Source: Terribium retamae
GTDB taxonomy: Bacteria > Pseudomonadota > Alphaproteobacteria > Rhizobiales > Rhizobiaceae
Assembly (NCBI RefSeq): GCF_022347545.1
Contig: NZ_JAKREW010000001.1
Coordinates: forward strand, 310,001 to 374,000
Direction of reading: 5' to 3'
DNA length: 64,000 bases
Shown: one piece after another, positions 45,737 through 54,185 of the stretch
Position numbering within the stretch: the stretch's first letter is position 1
How the letters are laid out: the number at the start of each line of letters is the position of its first letter
Position numbers and translations under genes: made by a program
The notes under the pieces: model-generated
What the model was told of the DNA's origin: nothing
Seen by the model: the letters and a program-made list of their open reading frames with translations, nothing else
Databases searched by the model: none

Positions 45737-46560
45737 TCGCGCTGGCGCTTGGACAATCCCGTTTGAAATTTAATGCCGTCTTCGGCATCACTGTGACCAC
45801 CCTCCTGCTTGTCACGGCAATAGCCGGACCATGGCTGGTGGGCTACGATCCGCTGAAGCTCGACCTGCCCTCTCGGCTGGCCGGCCCCTCAGCGCGACAT
45901 CTGCTTGGTGCCGACGAGTTCGGACGCGACATTCTCAGCCGTCTGGTGAGCGGTGCACGCACCAGTGCCTGGATCGCCTTCGCAACGGTACTGTTCGCGC
46001 TCGTCACCGGCACGGTGTTCGGCATTGCGGCCGGCTTCCTGCGCGGCTGGACCGACCGTATCCTGATGATGATCAACGATGCCTTTCTCGCCTTCCCCGG
46101 CTTGCTTCTGGCGCTCGGCATCATGGCCGTGATCGGGGCCAGCCGCGACGGCATCGTGCTGGCACTGGGACTTGCCTATATGCCGATCGTCGTGCGCGTG
46201 GTGCGCGCTGCCGTGCTGTCCATCCGCGAGCGCGAATATGTCGAGGCCTCGCGTGTGATGGGCAACAGCGAGTTCATCACCATGGCTCGCCACGTGCTTC
46301 CCAACTGCGTCGCGCCGATCATCGTGCTGGCCACGACCATGTTCGGCTGGGTGATCCTCTCGGAAAGCGCGCTTTCTTTCCTCGGCCTCGGCGTTCCGCC
46401 ACCCGCGCCGAGCTGGGGCAGTATGCTGTCGACCGCCCGCCCCTATATCAGCCAGGCGCCGCATCTCATTATCCTGCCCGGTCTTTGCATCTCCATCACA
46501 TTGCTCGGCATCAACATGCTTGGTGATGCGGTTCGCGATTGGCTCGATCCCAAACTCTGA
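45733..46560 (+). CDS. ABC transporter permease, DppC type
   Basis: A 275-residue second permease. A membrane helix (FGITVTTLLLVTAIAGPWL) leads to the family's GADEFGRDILSRLVSGAR motif near 59-76, then the EAA loop REYVEASRVMGNSEFITMARHVLPN (key EASRVMGNS) and SESALSFLGLGVPPPAPSWG near 215. It starts at ATG 45733 in a 4-bp overlap and lies 7 bp before the ATPase. Length is typical. Confidence 0.92.
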   Translation: MIALALGQSRLKFNAVFGITVTTLLLVTAIAGPWLVGYDPLKLDLPSRLAGPSARHLLGADEFGRDILSRLVSGARTSAWIAFATVLFALVTGTVFGIAAGFLRGWTDRILMMINDAFLAFPGLLLALGIMAVIGASRDGIVLALGLAYMPIVVRVVRAAVLSIREREYVEASRVMGNSEFITMARHVLPNCVAPIIVLATTMFGWVILSESALSFLGLGVPPPAPSWGSMLSTARPYISQAPHLIILPGLCISITLLGINMLGDAVRDWLDPKL

Positions 46561-46567
46561 GGTCACG

Positions 46568-48226
46568 ATGATGGATGGTATGGCCTTTGAGAAGAATGAC
46601 ATGCTTTCGGTACGTGACCTGACCATAACAGTTGGCCCAAGCGGCAAGCGCATCGTCGATGCGCTGAGCTTCGACCTGGCCGCGGGCGACATGATGGCAC
46701 TGGTGGGTGAATCCGGTTCCGGCAAGACGATGGCGGCTCGTGCCATCCTTGGCCTGTTGCCACAGCCTTTGGTGACAGCGCCGCAAAGCCGGATCCTGTT
46801 CAAAGATAGTGACCTCACTCGTCTCGAACCCAAGGCTATGCGCAAGGTGCGCGGCGCGGAGATCGGCATGGTTTTCCAGGAGCCGATGGTCTCGCTCAAT
46901 CCGGCCGTCACCATTGGTGAGCAGATGGCGGAGGGCCTGCGCCTGCATCATAAGCTCGCCAAGGTAGAAATCCGCGACCGTTCACTGGCAATGTTGGAGC
47001 GCATCCGCATCAAGGAACCCGCAAAGTGCCTGGCCGCTTATCCGCACGAATTCTCCGGCGGCATGCGCCAGCGCATTATGCTGGCATCGGTCATGCTGTT
47101 GAAACCGCGGCTGCTCATTGCCGACGAGCCCACCACGGCACTCGACACGCTGGTGCAGCGCGACGTGCTGGACCTAATGGTCGAACTGACACAGGCCAAC
47201 GGCACTGCGGTGTTGCTGATCAGCCATGACCTCGGCATGGTCTCCCACTACATCCCCAATGTCGTCGTGATGAGCGAGGGCAAGGCAGTGGAGAGCGGTC
47301 CGAGCTCTGAAGTCCTCCGCGCACCGACGCACGACTACACGCGTCGACTGCTCGATGCGCTGCCGCAGAGGAGTGCCGGCGGCACCCGTGGCGGCGATTG
47401 CGGCAAGCCGATTGTCGAAATTCGCGATGTCGTCATCGACTATCCCGGCCGCAATCGGCTCTTCTCCAGGACGGAGGCCAAACGCGCAGTTCATGGCGTC
47501 GATCTCACGGTTCGCCGAGGCGAGACGCTGGCACTTGTCGGAGCGTCCGGATCTGGCAAGACCACGCTTGGCCGCGCCATTGTAGGCCTGGTCAAGCCGA
47601 CATCCGGTGAGATCTCGTTTCTCGGTGCAGAGGGGCTTGAACCGGCGGATCGTCATGGTCGCCATCGCGAGATGCAGATCGTCTTCCAGGACCCCTATTC
47701 TTCGCTCGACCCGCGCCAGCGAATTGCCGACATTATCGCGGAACCGCTTAAACTCGACAAATCGATGAGCGCTGCCGAACGCGAGCGGCGTGTCGAACAG
47801 GTTTTCACGGAAGTCGGGTTGTCATCGGATTTCCGCAGACGCTTTCCGCATCAATTGTCGGGAGGACAGCGTCAGCGCGTTGCGATCGCGCGCGCCATTG
47901 TCGGGCGCCCTGCTTTCGTGGTGGCCGACGAACCTGTCTCGGCGCTCGACATGACCGTGCAGAAGCAGATCCTGCTGCTGATCCGTGAATTGCAGGCACG
48001 GCATAATTTCGCCTGCCTGTTCGTTTCGCATGATCTTGGTGCAGTCGAGCAGGTCGCCGACCGCATCGCCGTCATGCAGGACGGGCGCATCGTCGAGATT
48101 GGCGAACGCGACGACGTCATCGATCGGCCGCAACACCCTTACACGCGCCAGTTGCTGGAAGCAGCGATGCTGATTGATCGCCGCTTTGCGGAGACCAATC
48201 CGCTGGAACAGGCGATGGCGCGCTGA
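46568..48226 (+). CDS. ABC transporter fused double ATP-binding protein (DppD-DppF fusion, GsiA-like)
   Basis: A 552-residue tandem ATPase energising the peptide-type importer. The first half has GESGSGKTMAARAILG, signature FSGGMRQRIMLA and LLIADEPTTALD; the second has GASGSGKTTLGRAI, LSGGQRQRVAIARAI and FVVADEPVSALDM. Both sites look catalytically complete, unlike the degenerate second site of the BMP-type importer upstream. Each half has the oligopeptide-specific C-terminal extension (HDYTRRLLDALP; QHPYTRQLLEAA). It ends the + operon and is convergent with the second C45 gene. ATG 46568 is used; 46571 is also possible. Confidence 0.93.
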   Translation: MMDGMAFEKNDMLSVRDLTITVGPSGKRIVDALSFDLAAGDMMALVGESGSGKTMAARAILGLLPQPLVTAPQSRILFKDSDLTRLEPKAMRKVRGAEIGMVFQEPMVSLNPAVTIGEQMAEGLRLHHKLAKVEIRDRSLAMLERIRIKEPAKCLAAYPHEFSGGMRQRIMLASVMLLKPRLLIADEPTTALDTLVQRDVLDLMVELTQANGTAVLLISHDLGMVSHYIPNVVVMSEGKAVESGPSSEVLRAPTHDYTRRLLDALPQRSAGGTRGGDCGKPIVEIRDVVIDYPGRNRLFSRTEAKRAVHGVDLTVRRGETLALVGASGSGKTTLGRAIVGLVKPTSGEISFLGAEGLEPADRHGRHREMQIVFQDPYSSLDPRQRIADIIAEPLKLDKSMSAAERERRVEQVFTEVGLSSDFRRRFPHQLSGGQRQRVAIARAIVGRPAFVVADEPVSALDMTVQKQILLLIRELQARHNFACLFVSHDLGAVEQVADRIAVMQDGRIVEIGERDDVIDRPQHPYTRQLLEAAMLIDRRFAETNPLEQAMAR

Positions 48227-48268
48227 TGGCGCGGCATCAAACTGGGTACGAATGCGCTGACAGCCCTG

Positions 48269-49327
48269 TCATACGATGATCTCGCGCCAGCTTTCGTGGC
48301 TAGGCGGCCCTGCGCAGACGGAAAGCTCTACGTTTTCTCCGAGCGAGTAGATCACCGAACCGATCGTCATCGGTGCGGTCAATGCCGCACTTTGCGGTGT
48401 TATTGAGACGATGCCACCTGGCCGTCGTGCGGCAAGAATTGCTTTGACTGCCGCGACATCGGGCGTGGCGGCAATATCCGTCTGCAGGCTATGCAACCGG
48501 CCGCGAGAATCCTCGCTGCCCTCCATTCGCACGGTCTCGTCGCGTCGGTCGGTACTGATCAATGGATGATTGGTATGTGGGGAACAGCCGTTCGAGAACG
48601 GCACCTGGACAGCACCGCCCGCCGAACATTCGAAAGTGCGCGCCTCGCTTCGATCACCCAATTGATAGTTCTGGCCTGACGCGTGCGGCACCCGAACAAG
48701 GAAATCGCCGGCGGCAGCAACCGACCCGCGCGTCAGCGCGCCGCGCATGACGAAGGCTACAGGCAGCCCGCGCGGATTGACGGCAAGCTGGCTCAGCGTA
48801 TTGACGCAGATGCCGAGACCGCGCCCAGAAACGCCCATCAGGCCGATCATGCCTGCTGAGGTGAAAACCAGACTTTCGTGATTTCCGTCCCGGATCTTGA
48901 GCAGTGCCTGGGCGCCATCGTGCCAGCGCGGCAGATCCATCGTCTGCGCGACCAGCGCCGGCAAGCCATCGGAAGGCGCTACTGCGAGACTGCTGCAGTG
49001 AGCGGCGTTCGAACGACCCCACCACCATTCTTCATCCATCAATTGAAGCGCATAGGCGGTTTCCTCGGGCAACCCTGCGCCGTCGGCGATACCGACGACT
49101 TCATCGGCAAGATCCGGAGTGTGTTGCGCAATCGCCGCGCGGAAATCCGTCGCCTCAAGGAAACGAGGAAGGAACAGCGAGGCAGACATCGCATAAGCTT
49201 CGCCGATCGCTTCTCGCCAACGCTCCACCTTGGCGGAAATCACGCCGCGCAGCGCCTCACCATGCGCCTGCCCTCGCCGCCGCGCATCTCCGGCACAGTC
49301 GACAACAGGCAAGTCCTCAGTGCGCAT
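48269..49327 (-). CDS. C45-family N-acyltransferase/amidase-like protein, enzyme 2
   Basis: A 352-residue second Ntn-hydrolase of the C45 type, distantly related to enzyme 1. It starts PVVDCAGDARRRGQAHGEAL (key RRRGQAHGE) and has the likely nucleophile in SNAAHCSSLAV at Cys-111, with His in place of the Gly before Cys. It continues AQTMDLPRWHDG and FTSAGMIGLMGVSGRGLGICVN, and CSPHTNHPL later on. The Ntn-type His-Cys junction suggests self-processing. It ends the minus-strand operon hydrolase-binding protein-C45, convergent with the ATPase by 42 bp. Two C45 enzymes around one importer imply at least two acyl bonds or substrates. Confidence 0.8.
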   Translation of the reverse strand: MRTEDLPVVDCAGDARRRGQAHGEALRGVISAKVERWREAIGEAYAMSASLFLPRFLEATDFRAAIAQHTPDLADEVVGIADGAGLPEETAYALQLMDEEWWWGRSNAAHCSSLAVAPSDGLPALVAQTMDLPRWHDGAQALLKIRDGNHESLVFTSAGMIGLMGVSGRGLGICVNTLSQLAVNPRGLPVAFVMRGALTRGSVAAAGDFLVRVPHASGQNYQLGDRSEARTFECSAGGAVQVPFSNGCSPHTNHPLISTDRRDETVRMEGSEDSRGRLHSLQTDIAATPDVAAVKAILAARRPGGIVSITPQSAALTAPMTIGSVIYSLGENVELSVCAGPPSHESWREIIV

Positions 49328-49426
49328 TGATCATCTCCATTCGCTCATGCCCGGAATTTTGGAACGCCCGAAAACATGATCGGGGGCCCGCGCCCCCGAT
49401 CCAACGGATATTTGTCGGGGTGACCG

Positions 49427-51019
49427 CTACTCGGATTTCCACACACCCCAGGTCCGCGGGTTCTCGGCCGGCCAGGCGGTATAACCTTTCACTTTCGACG
49501 AAGTTGCCTCTACCGACGGCTCAAAATAGAGGCCGAGCATCGGCACTTCTTCGGCCATCAGCGTGTGCAACTGCTTGAAAACAGCCTTGCGCTCTTCGAA
49601 CTTATCTGTAGCTACCGATTTGAGATAAAGCTCCCAGGCCTTTGGACTGTCCCATTGAGCTGTCGGGTCGGTTTTCTTGTCGCCCATGATCGTGCTATAC
49701 ATCAGCGACGGGTCGAAACGGGCGGAAAAACCGAACGATTGCAGTTGGAATTTGCCGGCCAGATAATTGTCCAGCTGCGCCGCCCAGTCGAGCACCTCCA
49801 GTTCTGCATTGAATCCGGCAGCCGTGAGCATGGCCTGCAGAAGAACCGAGTTCTCGTACATGCCCTGATAGCGCGTGTTGGTCTGGATCTTCAACTTTTC
49901 GCCTTTGTAGCCGGCTTCCGCTGCCAGCGCCTGAGCCTTCGTCGGATCGTATTGCGGCCATTGCGAGGAAAAGCTGTCGTCATAGAAAGCGGTCGCGGGC
50001 GCCACGGCCGAAGGATCGGCCTTGGCCAGGCCGTTGGTGCGAGCAGCGGCGATCTGTGAGATGTCCACGGCATGCGCCAATGCCTTCCGCATCTTCGGAT
50101 TGGACAAAAGCGGATCGTTGGTCTGCAGAAGGATCGCTGTCCAGGACAGCCCCTGCGACGAGACCAGGTTAACGCCGCGAGACTTTGCTTCTTCAATGCG
50201 CGTCGTTTCGAAGTTGGGCAGGATATCGATCTCGCCCGCAAAAAGTGCGGCCTCGGCAGCAGAGGTGTCGGGAATGATCGTAAAGCGGACGTGATCGACA
50301 TAGGCCTCACGGCTGCCGGCGAAGCCGCTCGGCTCCTCAGCAATCGGTTTGTAGCCATCGAACCGATCCAGCGCGATATATTGCCCTTTGACCCATTCCT
50401 TCAGCTTGAATGGGCCACTGCCGATCGCTGAATCACCGATCCATTTGCCGTCGGCGCCGACATTCTTGGGGCTGGCGACCCAGATATTAGCCTGGAGGCC
50501 AGCCAGCAGAGGCAAAAAGAGCGCGTTGGGTGCATTCAGCTTGAACGTGACGGTGCGCTCGTCGACTACCTCGACGGCTTCGACCTTGAGGCCCTGGGTG
50601 CCGTCAAAACTGGTGATGAACAACCATTCGTTGGCCGGGTTCATCCGACGTTCCCAGTTCCACTTCACATCGGCGGCGGTAACCTTGTCGCCATTGTGAT
50701 AGACCGCCCCTTCGCGTAGCGTGAAGGTATAGGCCTTGCCGTCTTCTGACATTTTCCAGCTTTCCGCCAGCACCGGCCCGATCGACAGGTCGGCGCGGTA
50801 GCCGACGAGGGTCTCGAATATCTGATGCATGACCGTATCGGTGTTTGCATCGCGCTGAATGCCATTGGTGGAGCGGATGTCGGCATTCAGGCGGACATTG
50901 AGCGTACCGCCTTTCTTCGGCGGCTCCTCGGCCATCACGGGCAAGGCAACGGTGACCATGAGCGCGGCCGCCATCGCTTTAAGGATCTGTCTTCTTCCCA
51001 CTAACAAGGCTGTTCCCAT
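49427..51019 (-). CDS. ABC transporter substrate-binding protein, peptide/opine class (SBP_bac_5)
   Basis: A 530-residue periplasmic binding protein. The N-terminus VGRRQILKAMAAALMVTVAL resembles a Tat signal (RRQILK) with a hydrophobic stretch, cleaved near VMAEE. The family's KKGGTLNVRLNADIRSTNG, VLAESWKMSEDGKAYTFTLREG (key YTFTLREGAVYHNGDKVTAADVKWNWER pieces) and DFDNPSTY-like ADPSAVAPATAFYDD are visible. It belongs with the permeases and ATPase on the opposite strand, forming a complete importer split over two convergent operons. Confidence 0.9.
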   Translation of the reverse strand: MGTALLVGRRQILKAMAAALMVTVALPVMAEEPPKKGGTLNVRLNADIRSTNGIQRDANTDTVMHQIFETLVGYRADLSIGPVLAESWKMSEDGKAYTFTLREGAVYHNGDKVTAADVKWNWERRMNPANEWLFITSFDGTQGLKVEAVEVVDERTVTFKLNAPNALFLPLLAGLQANIWVASPKNVGADGKWIGDSAIGSGPFKLKEWVKGQYIALDRFDGYKPIAEEPSGFAGSREAYVDHVRFTIIPDTSAAEAALFAGEIDILPNFETTRIEEAKSRGVNLVSSQGLSWTAILLQTNDPLLSNPKMRKALAHAVDISQIAAARTNGLAKADPSAVAPATAFYDDSFSSQWPQYDPTKAQALAAEAGYKGEKLKIQTNTRYQGMYENSVLLQAMLTAAGFNAELEVLDWAAQLDNYLAGKFQLQSFGFSARFDPSLMYSTIMGDKKTDPTAQWDSPKAWELYLKSVATDKFEERKAVFKQLHTLMAEEVPMLGLYFEPSVEATSSKVKGYTAWPAENPRTWGVWKSE

Positions 51020-51054
51020 CTTTTTGTTCTCCAGCTGACGAATTGTTTTCGTTC

Positions 51055-51906
51055 TTAGCTGGACGCCGAATTCTGCTTCAGCGTCCTTGCGAAGAATTCC
51101 TTGACCTTGGGCACGAGATGCAGGTCGTCATGCGTGATGCCTGGCACGATGTCGTGCTGGACTGTGATGCCATGCTTTTCGAAACTCGCCTTCAGTGCAC
51201 GCATACGGTCATTGCGAGTGGCTCCCGCAAGATCGGCTCCCGGCATCCACCAGGCGTCATCCTTTGTAATCGTGATCTCCCAGGTCTGCAGATCATCCCC
51301 ACCGATGACCATCTGCACCGCGACCTTGCGCATTGCGTCGAGGTCGATCTTCTTGCCGAAAACCTTCTCGAAGTCGCGCACGCCGACCCAGAAATCGTTG
51401 TCAAAGTCGAGCAGCGTCACCACGCCCGGCGCACCGATCGAGGCAGCAAGCAACCGTTCTGGGTGCAGAAACAGGAAGCGGTGGGTGAAATGTCCTCCGC
51501 CCGAGAAACCATACATCATCACGCGCTCACCGCGGATGCGATAGCGCTCACGCATCTCTTCGATCATATCGAGCATCACGGCGTCGTAGTGGAGATCGCC
51601 GTGACGCAGCATCTTGTAGGATGACAGATCGCCCGGAAAACAAATGCTGGTCGGAAACAACGGCGCCAGCACGATGACGCCATTGGCTTCGGCGAAATCG
51701 GCAAAAGCGTTGCGATAGGCTTCCATGCCACGCTCGGTGCCGTGAACGATCACGGCAAGCGGATAGGTCTTGTCACCATCCTCATCGTAGTCCTGCGGAA
51801 CATAGGCGCAGTAGGCGAAGCGCTGATCGTAACGCGAAGCGTAAACCGTCGTGTGCCCGAAATCGTAGTAGGAGAGCTTCTTGCCGTGCCCTTGGACGTT
51901 CCGCAT
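51055..51906 (-). CDS. Alpha/beta hydrolase (dienelactone/PHB-depolymerase-like)
   Basis: A 283-residue serine hydrolase. The sequence has the N-terminal strands with YPLAVIVHGTERGMEAYRN (oxyanion region HGT), the nucleophile elbow MMYGFSGGGHFTHRF near 148-162 (GxSxG as GFSGG), an Asp near VIGGDDLQTWE and a His in VPGITHDDLHLV. It resembles polyhydroxybutyrate depolymerase-type esterases but lacks a signal peptide, so acts in the cytosol, perhaps on an ester or lactone product of the import pathway. ATG 51906 is used. First gene of the minus operon with the binding protein and C45 enzyme 2; site 2 of the AT-rich operator is 39 bp upstream. Confidence 0.82.
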   Translation of the reverse strand: MRNVQGHGKKLSYYDFGHTTVYASRYDQRFAYCAYVPQDYDEDGDKTYPLAVIVHGTERGMEAYRNAFADFAEANGVIVLAPLFPTSICFPGDLSSYKMLRHGDLHYDAVMLDMIEEMRERYRIRGERVMMYGFSGGGHFTHRFLFLHPERLLAASIGAPGVVTLLDFDNDFWVGVRDFEKVFGKKIDLDAMRKVAVQMVIGGDDLQTWEITITKDDAWWMPGADLAGATRNDRMRALKASFEKHGITVQHDIVPGITHDDLHLVPKVKEFFARTLKQNSASS

Positions 51907-52259
51907 GTCACCCTCTTCGACGCTTCTTGTTGGCAATGACTATTTCATGATTTTGTTTAACTGAAAAGCATATTTTTGAAGAAGTCATGGCAATCAAGCG
52001 CACTTTGCATCCATCAACGTCAAAGCCCGAACGCCTGGCAGCATTTCCGTGGCGACAAGATCATGTGCATGTCGTGGGCAAAAGCTGCCTGGCCTCGTTG
52101 CAACGCTTGCGATACGGCGCGCCAGCAGCCATTATGTCCTTGAAATAATGCGAGCTTCGGCCGCCGAACGCTTGAGCGCAATCGACACGCATTGTGGCTT
52201 TCGCAATTTGAACTGTAGCTAGATGCGTGGATTTCAGACGCTGAAGTAGCGCACCGCCA
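51907..52259. other. 353-bp regulatory intergenic region between hydrolase and GntR 2
   Basis: Between the divergent hydrolase (-) and GntR regulator 2 (+). The left third (51929-51990) is AT-rich and holds the 26-bp operator flanked by an imperfect inverted repeat, GGCAATGAC (51931-51939) and GTCATGGCAA (51978-51987 approx.). The right two-thirds contain no credible gene; short frames there lack a ribosome site. Confidence 0.55.
51945..51970 (-). promoter_or_regulatory. AT-rich operator, site 2 (upstream of alpha/beta hydrolase)
   Basis: Read on the minus strand: ATGCTTTTCA, GTTAAA, CAAAAT, CATG. It matches site 1 (43554-43579) at 19 of 26 positions without gaps, including the first ten bases and CAAAAT at the same spacing. 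It is 38 bp before the hydrolase start, similar to site 1 before the C45 gene. A related stretch TTCATSATTTTGTTT recurs at 58390-58404. Confidence 0.6.
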
Positions 52260-52952
52260 ATGGCCGAAAAGATGCAACTTGGACTGACTGCCGTCGATAC
52301 CGCACCTCTGCACGAAAAAGTCTATCTTGAGATCGTCCGTGCGCTGATGTCGGGCCAGTTTGCGCCCGGCCAGAAGCTGACGTCGCGAAAGGTCGCCAAG
52401 GAACTCGGGACCAGCGACATGCCGGTGCGCAGCGCCTTCATGCGCCTTCAGGCGCTGAGAGCCTTGAGCCCACTGCCCAATGGCAGCATGGAAGTCCCGG
52501 TCATCTCGGCCGAACGGTTTTCCCAATTGACGGCGGTACGCACGCTTCTGGAAGGCTCGGCGACGGAACTTGCCGCGCAGCGCATCAATGGCAATGCGCT
52601 GCGCACGATCCGCCGCAACTGCGCCGAACTGACCGAGGCCGCTCAGGCCGGCGTCATCAACGACTACCTGCGCAAGAACTACAATTTCAAATTCTCGATC
52701 TACCGCCACTGCGGCAACGATCAGATGATTTTTCTGATCGAGACCGTGTGGATGCAAGTTGGCCCGTTCCTGCGAAACCTGACCACGGGCTACGAGGACA
52801 ATCTCGCCTCCATCCTCGACATCGACTACCACGATGAGGCCGTAGCGGCGATCGCAGAGCATGATGGCGCCCGTGCCCGCGCCGCCATCGTCAGGGATAT
52901 CAATGACGGCTATCAACATCTGCTGAAGCACGTCAAATTCCCCGAGGCCTGA
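52260..52952 (+). CDS. GntR-family transcriptional regulator (FCD/FadR subclass), regulator 2
   Basis: A 230-residue standard FCD regulator. The winged helix (about 15-80) has LHEKVYLEIVRALMSGQFAPGQKLT and KVAKELGTSDMPVRSAFMRLQ (key KELGTSDMPVRSA). The FCD domain follows: VRTLLEGSATELAAQRING, YNFKFSIYRHCGNDQMIFLIETVW (key FKFSIYRHCGND), and a C-terminal DIDYHDEAVAAIAEHDGARARAAI with the conserved His. The pattern of Asp and three His typical of metal-binding FCD domains is largely present. It lies between block 1 (hydrolase operon, divergent) and block 2 (convergent serine hydrolase), and is the best candidate regulator of the 17-bp palindromes in block 2. Confidence 0.9.
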   Translation: MAEKMQLGLTAVDTAPLHEKVYLEIVRALMSGQFAPGQKLTSRKVAKELGTSDMPVRSAFMRLQALRALSPLPNGSMEVPVISAERFSQLTAVRTLLEGSATELAAQRINGNALRTIRRNCAELTEAAQAGVINDYLRKNYNFKFSIYRHCGNDQMIFLIETVWMQVGPFLRNLTTGYEDNLASILDIDYHDEAVAAIAEHDGARARAAIVRDINDGYQHLLKHVKFPEA

Positions 52953-52958
52953 GCCCGA

Positions 52959-54119
52959 TCAGCCTGGCTTCTGGCCGAAAGCGGAGACTTTCTTCATCAG
53001 CTTGATCATCACCTGATCCATTGCCTCGTCGATCGGATTGCTTTCCGCCGACTGCCTCACGATTACCGTTTCCGTTTTGGGATCGATCCAAAGCCATTGG
53101 CCATGGATTCCCATCGCCGCCAGTTGGCCGGCGCCGGTTTCGTACCAATAGTTGCGGTAGCTGCCGTTGGGCAGACAATTGGCCTGGTCGCCTGCTGCCC
53201 AGATGGCGCGGTCGCCGCCTTCCCAGAGACCTGCCACCCATTCCGCAGGGATCACGCCGCGACCACCCTGGCGCACCAGTTCACCGACACGCGCGAGATC
53301 GCGTGCGGTCATCGAAATGCCCCCGGATGCACGCGGATTTCCGGCCCGGTCTACTGTTATATGCGCATCGGTATGGGCTCCCATCGGCCGCCATAGCAGG
53401 CGACTGAGCAGCTCCGCAAAACGTTCGCCGGCGGCCCGCTCGATCACCAGCGCAGCCATGTCGGCGTTGGGCGAACGATAGAGGTGCTTCGTCCCGTGCG
53501 GATGTGAGGCTTTAGGCAGTGTGCACAGAAAGCTCTTGAGATCCGGCGTCGCTTCATCCTTGTGCTCGGGGTTCCAGAGCATGGCCCTCCTGTAGCGGTC
53601 GAACGCACCGCTGCGGTCGAGATAGATCTCATCGAAGTCGATGCTCACCTGCATGTTGAGCAGGTCGCGGACAGGAACATCCCCGTAGGCTGAACCAATC
53701 GCTTCCGGAACATAGTCGCCGGCGACGGCATCCAGCGAGAGCTTGCCGTTTCCGACCAGAGCTCCGGCCAGAAGGCCGGTGATCGACTTCGACACCGAGA
53801 AGACCAGATGCGGCTTGGAGGCGTCGTTGTGGTCGGCACACCACTCGGCGATGAATTCGCCACCGCGCATGATCACGAAGGCATCGGTGTGGTTCTTCAC
53901 CAGGAAGTCACGCAGGCTGCGCGATTCCCCGTCGAGATCCTCGACCGCGATGTCTGCGAAATCGCCCAGTTCGCATGCCGGGCTTTCCTGCAAACGGGCA
54001 CTCCGGATTGTAGCCGTCGGCACGAGCTCGGCGGCGTTGTGAAACGCCCAGGACGAATGCGGCCTCGTGCGCCAATTCGCCAGATCGATCTGCGCACGGT
54101 CTGTTATGGAGTTTTGCAT
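52959..54119 (-). CDS. Class-C beta-lactamase / NylB-like serine hydrolase 1
   Basis: A 386-residue member of the beta-lactamase (PF00144) superfamily, which includes 6-aminohexanoate-dimer hydrolase NylB, esterases and D-aminopeptidases. The catalytic SxxK is SVSK at 108-111 in HLVFSVSKSITG. The second motif is YRSPNAD near 212, Tyr-x-Ser in place of Tyr-x-Asn. GISMTARDLARVGELVRQGG and the end WLWIDPKTETVIVRQSAESN are typical of the NylB-like group. No signal peptide, so cytosolic, acting on an amide or ester. I start at ATG 54119 (MQNSITD). Last gene of the minus operon begun by the aminotransferase; paralogous to the gene at 62763-63959. Confidence 0.85.
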   Translation of the reverse strand: MQNSITDRAQIDLANWRTRPHSSWAFHNAAELVPTATIRSARLQESPACELGDFADIAVEDLDGESRSLRDFLVKNHTDAFVIMRGGEFIAEWCADHNDASKPHLVFSVSKSITGLLAGALVGNGKLSLDAVAGDYVPEAIGSAYGDVPVRDLLNMQVSIDFDEIYLDRSGAFDRYRRAMLWNPEHKDEATPDLKSFLCTLPKASHPHGTKHLYRSPNADMAALVIERAAGERFAELLSRLLWRPMGAHTDAHITVDRAGNPRASGGISMTARDLARVGELVRQGGRGVIPAEWVAGLWEGGDRAIWAAGDQANCLPNGSYRNYWYETGAGQLAAMGIHGQWLWIDPKTETVIVRQSAESNPIDEAMDQVMIKLMKKVSAFGQKPG

Positions 54120-54185
54120 TTTTTCTTCCGTATTGAACAAAGGAGACAAACCGCACGAGATCTCGGCAGGCCAAGCCGCTCGCGG

